From NCBI GenBank assembly GCA_035515795.1, contig DATJAY010000002.1, forward strand, positions 1 to 64,000: a stretch of 64,000 nucleotides of DNA. Reading direction: 5' to 3'. Positions 27,585 to 36,158 of the stretch are shown here, piece by piece. The notes beneath the pieces are model-generated. The model did not search any database and was not told where the DNA came from. It saw only the letters and a list, made by a program, of their open reading frames with translations. The translations under genes and the position numbers were made by a program. This DNA is from Candidatus Acidiferrales bacterium (GTDB lineage: Bacteria > Bacteroidota > Ignavibacteria > Kryptoniales > JAKASW01). Numbering within the stretch: position 1 is the first letter of the stretch; the number at the start of each line of letters is the position of its first letter.

Positions 27585-30368
27585 CTAATTAGTTTTGGGT
27601 ATTAATGAAGTGTCCGGGGTTAGAGGAGCGCTGTTGATCTTCATCATGGTCTGCAATCTTGCGATCTCCCGGGAGATGGAGTTGTCGTTAGGGAACATCC
27701 CCTGCAGCTTCTGGAGAAGTGCGATCGACTTCTGATATTGATTCTCCATGCCGTAAATGTCGAGAAGTATTCTGTACGGATTGTAATACCTTTGCACGTC
27801 ATTAGGGTTTTCCTCAATCGCTTCACGCGCTCCACTTTCCACTATGTTGGCAAACTTTTGGAACTGCGACGTCGCACCAGCCATGTAATACATCCTGGCA
27901 ATATCGCTGAGGAGATCATACTTCATGGGAAGAACTTCGTTAGGTACTCGAGCTTCCATGGTGTCGAGCGTAGCGATGGCTTTTCCGCTGTCACCGTGCA
28001 TTTCATAGTATGCCGCGAGCCTGAGATAACTGTAACGGTAATTCACCATTAAGTTCCTGACGTTGTAATCGTAAAATACATGCGGATCGTCCAGGTTCCT
28101 GAAAAGGAAACCGTATTGCGGTTCGGTAGAAAGTTTCTTCTCAGGCTCCATGAGGCAATCCTTCATGATTGGCAGATTTATTTCGTAATCTCCACCTTGC
28201 ACGTTGTTCGCCTTCGGCATCAGTTGAAGTGCGAGCCCCTGCATTTGAAGATATGGCGTGAGCCCGATAAAATTATCCGGGGCAACGGTGACCGCATAGT
28301 AAACGGGACGCTTCCATTGATTGGTCTGGACGATATTGTTCATTACAATGTCCTGTACCCTGATAGCCTGGACATCTCCCGCCTGGAGTGTCGGCCTGAC
28401 GGTATATTGAATGTAACCCTTGTCGGTTATGCTGGTGTCCGTAATTCCAAATTGCTCGTAGACATCTTTTGGAACCGGCAGTTTAAATGTCGTCGTATGC
28501 CATTCCACCGGAGATATGTTTCTAATCTGATCATCTGAAATGCTTATAGGAACCTTCACAGCACCGTGCGGCGTCTCGTTTTTAAGCTGAAGGATGTACC
28601 AGTCGGTGTTTACCAGACTTAAATTTACAATTCTGATGTCGGTACGAATTCCCATCCCCTCCTGCAGGTACCACAACGGAAATGTGTCGTTGTCGCCGTT
28701 TGTAAAGAGGATAGCATTCGGTTTACACGACTGCAGAATATTATATGAATAATCGAACGGCGCGAAATTTCCGTGCCTGTTGTGGCAGTAAAGATTTTGC
28801 GAAAACATTTCGATCGGCGAAATGCACATCAGCACGGCGACGGTCCCCCCGACCAATATGTTTTTATGTTTATTCCAGATTTCCTGTTTTGTTTTGAATG
28901 CATCGGTAACCAGATCGATGATACCTGAAGCTCCGACGCCGATCCACATTGCGAACACGAAGAACGAGCCGACGAAGAAATAATCTCTCTCTCTCGGCTG
29001 CGGATTTTGCATGTTGAAGAAGACCACGAGAGCGAGGCCCAGCGTAGCGAATAACGCCAGGAATACGAGACTGAACTTCCAGTCTTTCTTGACGTGGTAC
29101 CATATTCCGAAAAGTGCAAGCAGGAATGGAATGGCAAAATATCTTGTCGGATATCCCGCTCTTCCGTCGAACCATCCCTTCGGTGAAGTGAAGAGCGTCA
29201 CCGGTCCATCCTGAATATCTCCCGCTCTACCGATGAAATTAAATCCGAGATAACGAAGGTACATGTGAGTCAACTGATAGGATGCGAAATAATCCAGGTC
29301 CGAAGAATAGTTCTTGTAGTTTTGTACATATTGCGGCTCGGAGCTCCACATGCGGGGGAACATCCTTTGCTCACCGTACTGTTCGCGATTGAGGTAGATG
29401 ACCATCCTGGCGAGGTTGCTCGGGTTGTTTTCGTTTATCGCCGGATGAGCGTTCGCGCGGATATAGATAAGCGTGTAAGTGGAATATCCGAGAATTATAA
29501 GGAGTCCTGCCATAAGTGAAATGCTGACTATCCACCGTTTTGCCTTCTCCGCTTTATAGATGCCGTATATCGCGGCGATAACGATGCCGGGCGGAATAAG
29601 CTGCACCACAATATTATGGTGCAAGTCGAATGGTCCAAAGCTCACGTCGCCGTTTAATATGGTTGCGAGCCACTTCACTATGCCGGGATAAATAATGAAG
29701 AAGGAGAACACGGTTATCACTCCAAACCAGAAAAAAGTTCTCCATCCAAACTCGTAGTACTTGAAGTATATCAGAAGGGCGATTGCGAAATAAGCGAGGA
29801 TGCTTAATTGGTGAATACCGATCGACAGTCCCATCAAATATGCGGCGAGAAGGAGGTACCGCTGGCTTCCCGGCTCCTCTGCCTTATCGTACCATGTCAT
29901 GCCGAGCCAGATAACGCAGGAGACGAAGAACATGCTCGATGCAAAAAGAGATGACTCAGCTGCGTTGAACCAAAATGTATCGGTCACCGAGAACGTCAGT
30001 GCTCCTATCGCTGAAGACCCGAAGATAATTATCGAGGAATGGAGGTCGACTGGAAAGCTTTTCCATCTTGAAATTACTTTAACACCGATGAGGTAAAGGA
30101 ACATGATGGTGAGTGCGCTTGCCAATGCGGAGATGAGGTTGATCCTGAGTGCCGGGTCGCTCACGTAAGGAGTCATCATGGCTACCCTGCCGAGGAGAAT
30201 AAAGAGCGGTGCACCGGGCGGATGGGGAACTTCCAATGCCGGGGAAGTTGCAGCATATTCTCCGCAATCCCAGAATGCTACCGATGATTGCGACGTCATG
30301 CGGTACATTGTGAGAGTGACTAGAAAAAGTCCAAGCGCAATGCAGCGATTCAAGTACTTGAAATTCAT
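27585..30368 (-). CDS. DUF2723 / TMEM260-like membrane protein
   Basis: A 927-residue polytopic protein of the DUF2723 family, widespread in Bacteroidota and related to TMEM260 and protein O-mannosyltransferases. The signature SVAFWDCGEYAATSPALEVPHPPGAP lies near residues 29-54 (it includes the acidic DCGE pair and the proline-rich PHPPGAPLF loop). About 12 hydrophobic helices follow up to about residue 520. The C-terminal 400 residues are soluble, with TPR-like repeats at the end (GKAIATLDTMEARVPNE, QKSIALLQKLQGMFPND). Related enzymes transfer sugars from a lipid donor to secreted proteins; glycosyltransfer here is inferred. It is monocistronic, with a clear terminator downstream. Confidence 0.88.
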   Translation of the reverse strand: MNFKYLNRCIALGLFLVTLTMYRMTSQSSVAFWDCGEYAATSPALEVPHPPGAPLFILLGRVAMMTPYVSDPALRINLISALASALTIMFLYLIGVKVISRWKSFPVDLHSSIIIFGSSAIGALTFSVTDTFWFNAAESSLFASSMFFVSCVIWLGMTWYDKAEEPGSQRYLLLAAYLMGLSIGIHQLSILAYFAIALLIYFKYYEFGWRTFFWFGVITVFSFFIIYPGIVKWLATILNGDVSFGPFDLHHNIVVQLIPPGIVIAAIYGIYKAEKAKRWIVSISLMAGLLIILGYSTYTLIYIRANAHPAINENNPSNLARMVIYLNREQYGEQRMFPRMWSSEPQYVQNYKNYSSDLDYFASYQLTHMYLRYLGFNFIGRAGDIQDGPVTLFTSPKGWFDGRAGYPTRYFAIPFLLALFGIWYHVKKDWKFSLVFLALFATLGLALVVFFNMQNPQPRERDYFFVGSFFVFAMWIGVGASGIIDLVTDAFKTKQEIWNKHKNILVGGTVAVLMCISPIEMFSQNLYCHNRHGNFAPFDYSYNILQSCKPNAILFTNGDNDTFPLWYLQEGMGIRTDIRIVNLSLVNTDWYILQLKNETPHGAVKVPISISDDQIRNISPVEWHTTTFKLPVPKDVYEQFGITDTSITDKGYIQYTVRPTLQAGDVQAIRVQDIVMNNIVQTNQWKRPVYYAVTVAPDNFIGLTPYLQMQGLALQLMPKANNVQGGDYEINLPIMKDCLMEPEKKLSTEPQYGFLFRNLDDPHVFYDYNVRNLMVNYRYSYLRLAAYYEMHGDSGKAIATLDTMEARVPNEVLPMKYDLLSDIARMYYMAGATSQFQKFANIVESGAREAIEENPNDVQRYYNPYRILLDIYGMENQYQKSIALLQKLQGMFPNDNSISREIARLQTMMKINSAPLTPDTSLIPKTN

Positions 30369-30529
30369 TTCGTGTCCAATGTTCTTTATGAATGATGTGG
30401 CCTATATGTTACGCTGAAACTTTCGAAAAATCAAATCACGAAACTTCTGGACCGACGATCTGACTAGAATTCGTAAAAAAAAACTTGCGGGGAATTAACA
30501 AAATCTTTATACTGAAATGTAAGCAGAAT

Positions 30530-30559
30530 TTGACTTTGAAGGCACTAACGAGATACTCT
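30530..30559 (+). promoter_or_regulatory. Sigma-70-like promoter for the intergenic RNA
   Basis: TTGACT (30530-30535) and TACTCT (30554-30559) are separated by 18 nt, within the range of housekeeping promoters. Transcription would begin near 30565. No coding sequence follows before the terminator at 30706. Confidence 0.45.
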
Positions 30560-30564
30560 AGGAC

Positions 30565-30729
30565 AATCTTTCCCGAGAGGGATTCATCCGCTTACACAAT
30601 CAACGACACTTTATAAGTTGATGGAGGCGTTACAAAACCCCGTTAAAGGGAGAACGCTGTCCAGAGCGACGGAAAATTTGTATCACAACGCAGCTATGTC
30701 ATGACAGGGAAATTGGAAATTCCCTTTTT
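30565..30729 (+). ncRNA. Candidate structured small RNA, about 165 nt
   Basis: A non-coding unit bounded by a promoter-like pair and an intrinsic terminator. The 5' end CAATCTTTCCC (30564-30574) can pair with GGGAAATTG (30707-30715), closing the molecule. Inside are the hairpins ATCAAC/GTTGAT (30599-30622) and GCGTT/AACGC (30627-30657) with a nested CCC/GGG pairing. I see no SRP, RNase P or tmRNA signature. A closed rod with an internal open region could fit a 6S-type RNA, but that is only a thought. The real ends and expression are unknown. Confidence 0.45.
30706..30729 (+). terminator. Terminator-like hairpin with T-run, no upstream gene
   Basis: AGGGAA (30706-30711) pairs with TTCCCT (30720-30725), with two more inner pairs, and runs into TTTTT (30725-30729). 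It lies 178 nt before the aminotransferase start and has no protein gene upstream on the same strand. Confidence 0.6.
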
Positions 30730-30890
30730 CATATAGATTAACTTGTGCTTCAAACTGAGGACTCCCGACCGGAACAGGTCTTCACAAGAAATGTGTAGAG
30801 ATTTTTCATGTCGTTGGGTTCCGTATCGTTTGATAGCTTTGTGCAAAGCATTGGTTCTAATTTCAACAGCTTCGATTAGGAAAACTCAAA

Positions 30891-30910
30891 AGGAGATCAT
30901 GTAAAAAATG
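30891..30910 (+). promoter_or_regulatory. Start-stop element (ATG TAA) before the aminotransferase start
   Basis: A strong ribosome site AGGAG (30891-30895) is followed by ATG TAA (30899-30904), a minimal start-stop frame. After one further codon comes the real ATG at 30908, in the same frame. The site is 3 nt from the first ATG and 12 nt from the second, so initiation may be divided between them. Confidence 0.55.
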
Positions 30911-32125
30911 AGCGTAAGTCAGCTTGCGAAGTCTATTGCTGAGTCGCCGACACTGAAGTTGAACGAGGAAGCTCGATTATTGAAAGAGAAGGGCGAAGCA
31001 GTCATTCACCTCGGCGGAGGTGAACCCAAAAACAAAGCTCCCATTTCCGCGATATTAAGTGCGGCAGCCAAACTGAATACGGGAGACATTAAATATACTC
31101 CAACAGACGGTATACCATCTTTAAAGAAAGCAATCATTAGATATACGGAAGAAAACTACGACAGAATCGTCGCACCCGAGAACGTTATCGTCTCGTCGGG
31201 CGCGAAACAATCCGTCTACAATCTTCTATACTCTCTGATAAATCCGCAGGATGAAGTGATCATACTTGCACCATATTGGGTGAGTTATCCTGAAATGGTG
31301 AGGATGGTTTATGGCGTTCCTGTAATCGTCACTCCTGAGGACGGCGGTTTTTATCCGAGGATGGAAGATATACTGAAAGCCGTCAGCTCTTATACGAGAG
31401 CAATAATTGTCAACAGCCCTAACAATCCATCGGGGGTTATGTATTCGGATGAATTCATAGGTGAGCTCGTGGAATACTGCGAGAAGAAAGATATCTACAT
31501 TATCATGGACGATATCTACCACAAGCTGGTCTTTGACGGCAAGAAAGCGCCATCTGCCTACAAACACACTACAAAAGACATAGAATCGACTCACATCATC
31601 GTAGTGAACGGCGTGTCGAAACTTTATGGCATGACCGGCTTTCGCATCGGTTGGACGATCGCGAACAGGGATCTAACGAGAATAATGGCGAACGTACAGA
31701 GCCAGATTACTTCGTGTACCGCCGTCCTTCTCCAGGCTGCCGCCGAAGGTGCGATGACGGGAGTGCAAAGCGCCGTCGAAAGCCTGCGATTGACTTTGGA
31801 AAATAATCGGAATGTTATGCTTCAGGAGCTGAATGCGTTCAACGGCGTAAAGACGGTGAAGCCTGATGGCACTTATTATTGTCTCCCGGATTTCAGTGCT
31901 TACATGAAGAACTCGGTGGCGTTATGTGAACTATTGCTAAAAAAGGCTTTGGTAGTGACTGTGCCAGGAAAAGAGTTCGGCATGGAAGGTCACCTGAGGT
32001 TGAGTTATGCAGGTTCGATAAAAGATGTTACGGAAGGAGTCAACCGAATACGTTGGGCGCTCGATCCGACTTCCGCTAAAGAAATCTATATTGGCGAACG
32101 CAAAGTTGTGAGGGACTGGTTATGA
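30908..32125 (+). CDS. PLP-dependent aminotransferase (aspartate aminotransferase type)
   Basis: A 405-residue class I/II aminotransferase. Visible family residues include the glycine-rich ESPTLKLNEEARLLKEKG start and the pocket IHLGGGEPKNKAP. Also present are SSGAKQSVYNLL (PLP phosphate), the Asn motif VNSPNNPSG, the YIIMDDIYHKL strand (Asp pairing with the pyridine N), the PLP-lysine block NGVSKLYGMTGFRIGW, and the C-terminal Arg in GHLRLSYAGS. It best fits bacterial aspartate aminotransferases of the thermostable Ib group. It overlaps pckA by ATGA, so aspartate-derived oxaloacetate and its conversion to PEP are encoded together. The start codon is preceded by a start-stop element. Confidence 0.9.
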   Translation: MSVSQLAKSIAESPTLKLNEEARLLKEKGEAVIHLGGGEPKNKAPISAILSAAAKLNTGDIKYTPTDGIPSLKKAIIRYTEENYDRIVAPENVIVSSGAKQSVYNLLYSLINPQDEVIILAPYWVSYPEMVRMVYGVPVIVTPEDGGFYPRMEDILKAVSSYTRAIIVNSPNNPSGVMYSDEFIGELVEYCEKKDIYIIMDDIYHKLVFDGKKAPSAYKHTTKDIESTHIIVVNGVSKLYGMTGFRIGWTIANRDLTRIMANVQSQITSCTAVLLQAAAEGAMTGVQSAVESLRLTLENNRNVMLQELNAFNGVKTVKPDGTYYCLPDFSAYMKNSVALCELLLKKALVVTVPGKEFGMEGHLRLSYAGSIKDVTEGVNRIRWALDPTSAKEIYIGERKVVRDWL

Positions 32126-33762
32126 ACAATCTTCTGAATATAAAAACACCTGCCGAGAATGAGGCCAAGGCTCTTAAAAGCGACTATGGTCTTGACAACC
32201 ACGGTATCTCAAATTTGAGAATGTCATATTGGAACTTGCCGGCCGAAGCGCTTTATGAGGAGATCTCTTTCAGGGGCGAGGCTAGAATAACCCATCTTGG
32301 TCCCGTCGTGGCGAACACGGGGAAACATACCGCGCGATCGGCGAGCGACAAATACATCGTGAGGGAACCATCGACTGAAGACAAAATCTGGTGGGGACAG
32401 TACAACCGGCCATTCAGCACGGAAAAGTTCGACGCACTTTATAGTCGCATGTTGGGCTTTCTGCAGGGGAGGGATCTCTTTGTGCAGGATTGTTATGTCG
32501 GAGCAGATCCGGAATATCAGATGCCGATAAGGATAGTTGCGGAAAAAGCATGGCACAGCCTCTTCGCGAGGAACATGTTCATCCTGCCGCAAACCAACGA
32601 GGAATATAGAAGGCATGTCCCGGATTTCACGGTGATAGCTGTACCATCTTTCAAGGGTGTACCACAGATAGATGGATCCGCGACTGAAACTTTTATCGTT
32701 CTCAACTTTGCCCGCAAGGTCTGCATAATCGGAAACACGGCTTATGCCGGAGAAATAAAGAAATCTGTATTCACGATAATGAACTACCTGATGCCATTGC
32801 AGGGAGTGATGTCGATGCACAGCTCCGCAAACATAGGACATGATGGCAGTTCTGCAGTGTTCTTCGGATTATCCGGAACCGGTAAAACGACTTTGTCTGC
32901 CGATCCCAAGCGAAGACTCATCGGCGATGATGAACACGGCTGGAGTGACGAAGGAGTCTTCAATTTCGAAGGCGGCTGCTATGCGAAAGTGATCCGGCTC
33001 TCCGAATCCGCCGAACCTCAAATTTTCGCGACTACGAAAATGTTCGGCACGGTTCTGGAAAATGTCGTTTATGATCCGGTCACGAGGTTGATCAATCTCG
33101 ACGATGAATCCATAACCGAAAATACTCGCGGATGCTATCCTCTCGAATACATCGAGAATGCTGTCCTTGAGAAAAAGGGTGGACACCCGAAAAATATTAT
33201 TTTCCTCACCTGCGACGCCTCGGGAGTCATGCCGCCGATCGCAAAGTTGAGTCCCGATCAGGCGATCTATCAGTTTATTTCAGGTTACACTTCGAAGATT
33301 GCCGGAACGGAGGTCGGACTTGGAAAAGAGCCCGAGCTGACATTCAGCACATGCTTCGGTGCACCTTTCATGGTACACCACCCTTATTATTATGCAGACA
33401 TTCTCAAACGCAAGATCATTAAGTACAAAGTGAACTGTTGGCTCGTCAACACCGGCTGGATCGGAGGTGCGTTTGGAGTCGGCAAGAGAATCAGCATCGG
33501 ATATACACGGACGCTCCTTAATGATGCGCTGGATGGCAAATTGCTCAAGACAAGATTTGTCAAAGATCCGGTCTTCGGATTTGAGGTCCCCACTAAATGC
33601 GAGGGAGTCCCGGATAACATTCTTGATCCTTCTGGAGCGTGGCCAAGCAAAGCTGAATACATGAAGAAGTACAAGGAACTCGCGTCACGTTTCGTCGAGA
33701 ACTTCAAGAAGTTCGAGGACGGCTGCCCGGAAGAAGTGATCGCCGCAGGGCCGAAAGGCTGA
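32122..33762 (+). CDS. pckA: Phosphoenolpyruvate carboxykinase (ATP)
   Basis: Gluconeogenic enzyme of 546 residues (usual length about 530-540) converting oxaloacetate and ATP to PEP, CO2 and ADP. The kinase-1a loop GLSGTGKTTLSADP lies at about 249-262. The metal-binding HGWSDEGVFNFEGGCYAK and the kinase-2 FLTCDASGVMPPI are present. The family N-terminal block RGEARITHLGPVVANTGKHT and the motif VDGHHPYYYAD-like MVHHPYYYAD are also seen. The start overlaps the aminotransferase stop by 4 nt, a coupled pair. A strong terminator follows 24 nt after the stop. All active-site motifs are intact. Confidence 0.95.
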   Translation: MNNLLNIKTPAENEAKALKSDYGLDNHGISNLRMSYWNLPAEALYEEISFRGEARITHLGPVVANTGKHTARSASDKYIVREPSTEDKIWWGQYNRPFSTEKFDALYSRMLGFLQGRDLFVQDCYVGADPEYQMPIRIVAEKAWHSLFARNMFILPQTNEEYRRHVPDFTVIAVPSFKGVPQIDGSATETFIVLNFARKVCIIGNTAYAGEIKKSVFTIMNYLMPLQGVMSMHSSANIGHDGSSAVFFGLSGTGKTTLSADPKRRLIGDDEHGWSDEGVFNFEGGCYAKVIRLSESAEPQIFATTKMFGTVLENVVYDPVTRLINLDDESITENTRGCYPLEYIENAVLEKKGGHPKNIIFLTCDASGVMPPIAKLSPDQAIYQFISGYTSKIAGTEVGLGKEPELTFSTCFGAPFMVHHPYYYADILKRKIIKYKVNCWLVNTGWIGGAFGVGKRISIGYTRTLLNDALDGKLLKTRFVKDPVFGFEVPTKCEGVPDNILDPSGAWPSKAEYMKKYKELASRFVENFKKFEDGCPEEVIAAGPKG

Positions 33763-33785
33763 TCGGCAATCCACATTTCCAAGGA

Positions 33786-33816
33786 GCCCGTCTGCGGTAC
33801 GCAGGTGGGCTTTTTT
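33786..33816 (+). terminator. Rho-independent terminator after pckA
   Basis: GCCC-GT-CTGCG (33786-33796) pairs with CGCAG-GT-GGGC (33800-33810) over a 3-nt loop, with two G-T wobbles in the middle, followed by six T residues. It is one of the clearest terminators in the window. Confidence 0.92.
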
Positions 33817-33844
33817 ATTGAGCCGAAGTGATTGTGAGTCGAGA

Positions 33845-33876
33845 TTTGCAACAGTCTCCTCTTTTTCGTAAATTTT
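33845..33876 (+). promoter_or_regulatory. Possible Bacteroidota-type promoter for the ffh operon
   Basis: TTTG (33845-33848) and TAAATTTT (33869-33876) are 20 nt apart, matching the -33 TTTG / -7 TAnnTTTG pattern of Bacteroidota except for the last base. The start site would fall near 33883, about 20 nt before the ffh ATG. The assignment depends on the host using that consensus. Confidence 0.35.
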
Positions 33877-33902
33877 CAGGCAATTTTCGAGCCTAAAGTT
33901 AT

Positions 33903-35237
33903 ATGTTTGAACAGATTTCCGAAAAATTCGATGGTATTTTCCGCCGTCTTAGCGGGCAGGCGCGTATCTCAGAACAGAATATTTCCGACGCGGTTCGAGA
34001 GGTGCGCCGAGCACTTCTTGAAGGCGATGTCAATTACGCTGTTGCGCGAAAGTTTACCGAAGAAATCCAGAAGAAATCGATCGGGAAAAATGTTGTAAAG
34101 AGCCTTAACCCCGGTCAGGTTTTCATCAAGATCGTACATGACGAGCTTGTGGAAATTCTCGGTGCGACGACGAGCGAGCTTGAACTCACAGAGCAAATTC
34201 CGAATGTCATCATGGTCGCAGGACTTCAAGGCTCCGGTAAGACTACGTTTGCCGCGAAGCTTGCCAATTACTTGAAGTCGAAGGGTCACTATCCGCTTCT
34301 TGTTGCGTGCGATATTCATAGGCCCGCTGCGATTGATCAATTGGAAACTCTCGGTCAGCAAATCAGCATACCAGTATATCTGGACCGCGGCGCATCGGCG
34401 GTCGACATCGCGAAAAATTCTGTCGACTACGCCAGAAAGAACGCTCGCAATATAGTGATCATAGATACTGCCGGTCGTCTCCACGTCGATGAAGAAATGA
34501 TGCGCGAGGCCGAGAGCGTAAAAGATGCCGTGAATCCAAATCAGATTTTCTTTGTCGTCGATTCTATGACCGGACAGGACGCGGTTAACACTGCGCAGGA
34601 ATTCAATCGCCGGCTGAATTTTCACGGGGTCGTTCTTACGAAATTGGATGGTGATGCACGCGGCGGAGCCGCAATGTCGATAAGGTCGGTGGTGCAAAAG
34701 CCGATCAAGTTTGTCAGCCTCGGCGAGAAGCTCGATCAACTTGAAGTGTTCCACCCGGACAGGATGGCTTCACGCATACTTGGAATGGGCGACGTTGTTA
34801 CGCTTGTCGAAAAAGTTCAGGAGCAGGTCGACGAGAAGCAGGCTGCGAAGTTGGAGCAGCGAATACGAAGGAACGAGTTTACACTTGAAGACTTCCGCGA
34901 CCAGCTAAAACAAATAAAGAAGATGGGTCCGATAAAAGACATTCTGTCGATGATACCTGGCGTCTCGGGTGCAATGCGGAATGCAGCCGTCGACGAGAAG
35001 GCGCTTGTCAGAATAGAAGCGATGATAAGTTCGATGACGAATGAAGAGAGGAACAGGCCGAACATCATAGACGGAAGACGGCGCAAGAGGATCGCGGCAG
35101 GAAGTGGCACGACAGTTCAAGATATTAACAAACTTTTGAAACAATTCGCGGAAATGCAGAAAATGTTTAAGACGCTTTCCAAAGGAAGATTTGGGAAAGC
35201 TGCTTTGACGAACGCTGCTATGCGTTTCCCAATGTAA
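33903..35237 (+). CDS. ffh: Signal recognition particle protein Ffh (SRP54)
   Basis: GTPase of 444 residues that binds signal sequences on ribosomes with the SRP RNA. The N domain helix bundle (1-85) contains the ALLEGDVNYAVARKF motif. The G domain has G1 GLQGSGKT at about 109-116, DTAGRLH, TKLDGDARGG and the closing GEKLDQLEVF. The M domain (about 300-444) has the methionine-rich helices MGPIKDILSMIPG and the RNA-binding segment RRRKRIAAGSGTTVQDINKLLKQF. It is the first gene of a ribosome/targeting operon, followed by rpsP. It ends with a short tail NAAMRFPM. No frameshift or unusual feature. Confidence 0.96.
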   Translation: MFEQISEKFDGIFRRLSGQARISEQNISDAVREVRRALLEGDVNYAVARKFTEEIQKKSIGKNVVKSLNPGQVFIKIVHDELVEILGATTSELELTEQIPNVIMVAGLQGSGKTTFAAKLANYLKSKGHYPLLVACDIHRPAAIDQLETLGQQISIPVYLDRGASAVDIAKNSVDYARKNARNIVIIDTAGRLHVDEEMMREAESVKDAVNPNQIFFVVDSMTGQDAVNTAQEFNRRLNFHGVVLTKLDGDARGGAAMSIRSVVQKPIKFVSLGEKLDQLEVFHPDRMASRILGMGDVVTLVEKVQEQVDEKQAAKLEQRIRRNEFTLEDFRDQLKQIKKMGPIKDILSMIPGVSGAMRNAAVDEKALVRIEAMISSMTNEERNRPNIIDGRRRKRIAAGSGTTVQDINKLLKQFAEMQKMFKTLSKGRFGKAALTNAAMRFPM

Positions 35238-35252
35238 AATTCGGAGGAATAT

Positions 35253-35738
35253 TTGGCAGTAAGGCTAAGATTAAAAAGAACCGGACGAAGGAATCAGCCA
35301 TCCTATAAAGTTGTAGCTGCGGATTCACGCTCGCCGCGCGATGGGAGGTTTATCGAGTCGGTCGGGACGTACAACCCGTTGAGAAATCCCGCTGAGATCA
35401 AGTTTAACGAAGAGAAGGCATTCAAGTGGCTGAAGCGCGGCGCTTTGCCCACAGACACGGTGCGGAGCCTTCTCCGTAAATCTGGATTGTGGTACAAGTG
35501 GTATCTTTTGAAAAAAGGTCTGGATGAATCTGATGTTGTTCAGAAATTGAGCGAGTGGCAGGCCGCCCAAGAGGCTAAGCTTGCCCGTGATGCCGAGCGG
35601 AAGCAACGACACAAAGCCGTTAAGAAGGCGAAGAAGGCTACCGAAACCAAGGCGGCCGAAGCAACGCCGGCGGCAGCCCCGCAACCGGAATCCTCCACCG
35701 GGACACAGCCGGCAGAAACTGCTCCGGCGGCTTCTTAA
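35253..35738 (+). CDS. rpsP: Ribosomal protein bS16 with long Ala/Lys/Pro tail
   Basis: Small-subunit ribosomal protein S16. The core (about residues 1-85) is standard: AVRLRLKRTGRRNQPSYKVV, DSRSPRDGRFIESVGTYNP and the late SLLRKSGLWYKWY. The start is TTG at 35253, strongly placed by GGAGG 5-6 nt upstream. The protein is 161 residues because a basic helix and a low-complexity tail (KKAKKATETKAAEATPAAAP and on to the end) follow. S16 is usually about 80-100 residues. Longer Ala/Lys-rich tails are frequent in Bacteroidota. The tail is probably disordered and surface exposed. Confidence 0.95.
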   Translation: MAVRLRLKRTGRRNQPSYKVVAADSRSPRDGRFIESVGTYNPLRNPAEIKFNEEKAFKWLKRGALPTDTVRSLLRKSGLWYKWYLLKKGLDESDVVQKLSEWQAAQEAKLARDAERKQRHKAVKKAKKATETKAAEATPAAAPQPESSTGTQPAETAPAAS

Positions 35739-35826
35739 TTAAGTTTTGAAATCGTTGGCTCGCCTTGATCTTGATTCTTATGAGCGAGTGGAATTTGACA
35801 TAGTGAAGTTTCTTCTTTTGTTTAAT

Positions 35827-35869
35827 CCCGGCCATGGTCGGGCTGGTTATCAGGTTCAGATGAAACCTG
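35827..35869 (+). promoter_or_regulatory. Paired hairpins in the rpsP-khpA spacer
   Basis: Two adjacent hairpins lie between the rpsP and khpA genes: CCCGG-CC/GG-TCGGG at 35827-35842 and CAGGTT/AACCTG at 35851-35869. The second contains ATCAGGTTCA, also found in the trmD-rplS spacer. They may be processing or attenuation sites in the operon. Confidence 0.45.
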
Positions 35870-35918
35870 TCTTTGCCGACTGATGTGGAAAAAAGACTAG
35901 GAAGAAAGGAGGTCCGCA

Positions 35919-36158
35919 ATGCACGACTTCGTCGAATTCATAATCAAGAAACTGGTGGACAAACCTGATAGTGTTCAGCTAGCTCAGGAAGAAAAAGAAG
36001 CAAACAAGGTGGTCTTCCAGCTTAAGGTTGAAAAGGAAGATGTTGGCAAGGTGATTGGCAAGAAGGGAAGAACCGCGAACGCTATTCGCGTTCTGCTCAG
36101 TGCCATCGCTGCTCGTGAAGGCAAGCGTGCCATTCTCGAGATAATAGATAACCAATAA
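35919..36158 (+). CDS. khpA: KH-domain RNA-binding protein KhpA
   Basis: A 79-residue single-KH-domain protein (YlqC/KhpA). The type II KH fold carries the GXXG loop in DVGKVIGKKGRTANAIRVLL at about residues 42-61, which binds RNA. The opening MHDFVEFIIKKLVDKPDSV is the typical family start. In other bacteria KhpA with KhpB/EloR controls cell division and RNA metabolism. It usually sits between rpsP and rimM, as it does here except that rimM is missing. The ribosome site AAAGGAGGT, 6 nt before the ATG, is near perfect, implying high expression independent of rpsP translation. Confidence 0.93.
   Translation: MHDFVEFIIKKLVDKPDSVQLAQEEKEANKVVFQLKVEKEDVGKVIGKKGRTANAIRVLLSAIAAREGKRAILEIIDNQ

Larger units (their letters stand above)
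30369..30907. other. 539-nt intergenic region with candidate RNA gene
   Basis: This is the longest spacer in the window, between the divergent DUF2723 and aminotransferase genes. It contains no open frame of interest. It does contain a promoter-like pair at 30530-30559, two hairpins and a terminator at 30706-30729, which together define a candidate small RNA (separate entry). It ends with a GACC/GGTC hairpin near 30768-30781 and the leader of the aminotransferase gene. Confidence 0.6.

Noticed and set aside
30565-30729. SRP RNA, tmRNA or RNase P RNA in the 30.5-30.7 kb spacer.
   Set aside because: The conserved GGAA-type SRP tetraloop region, tmRNA tag frame and RNase P P4 signature are not visible, and the unit is too short for the last two.
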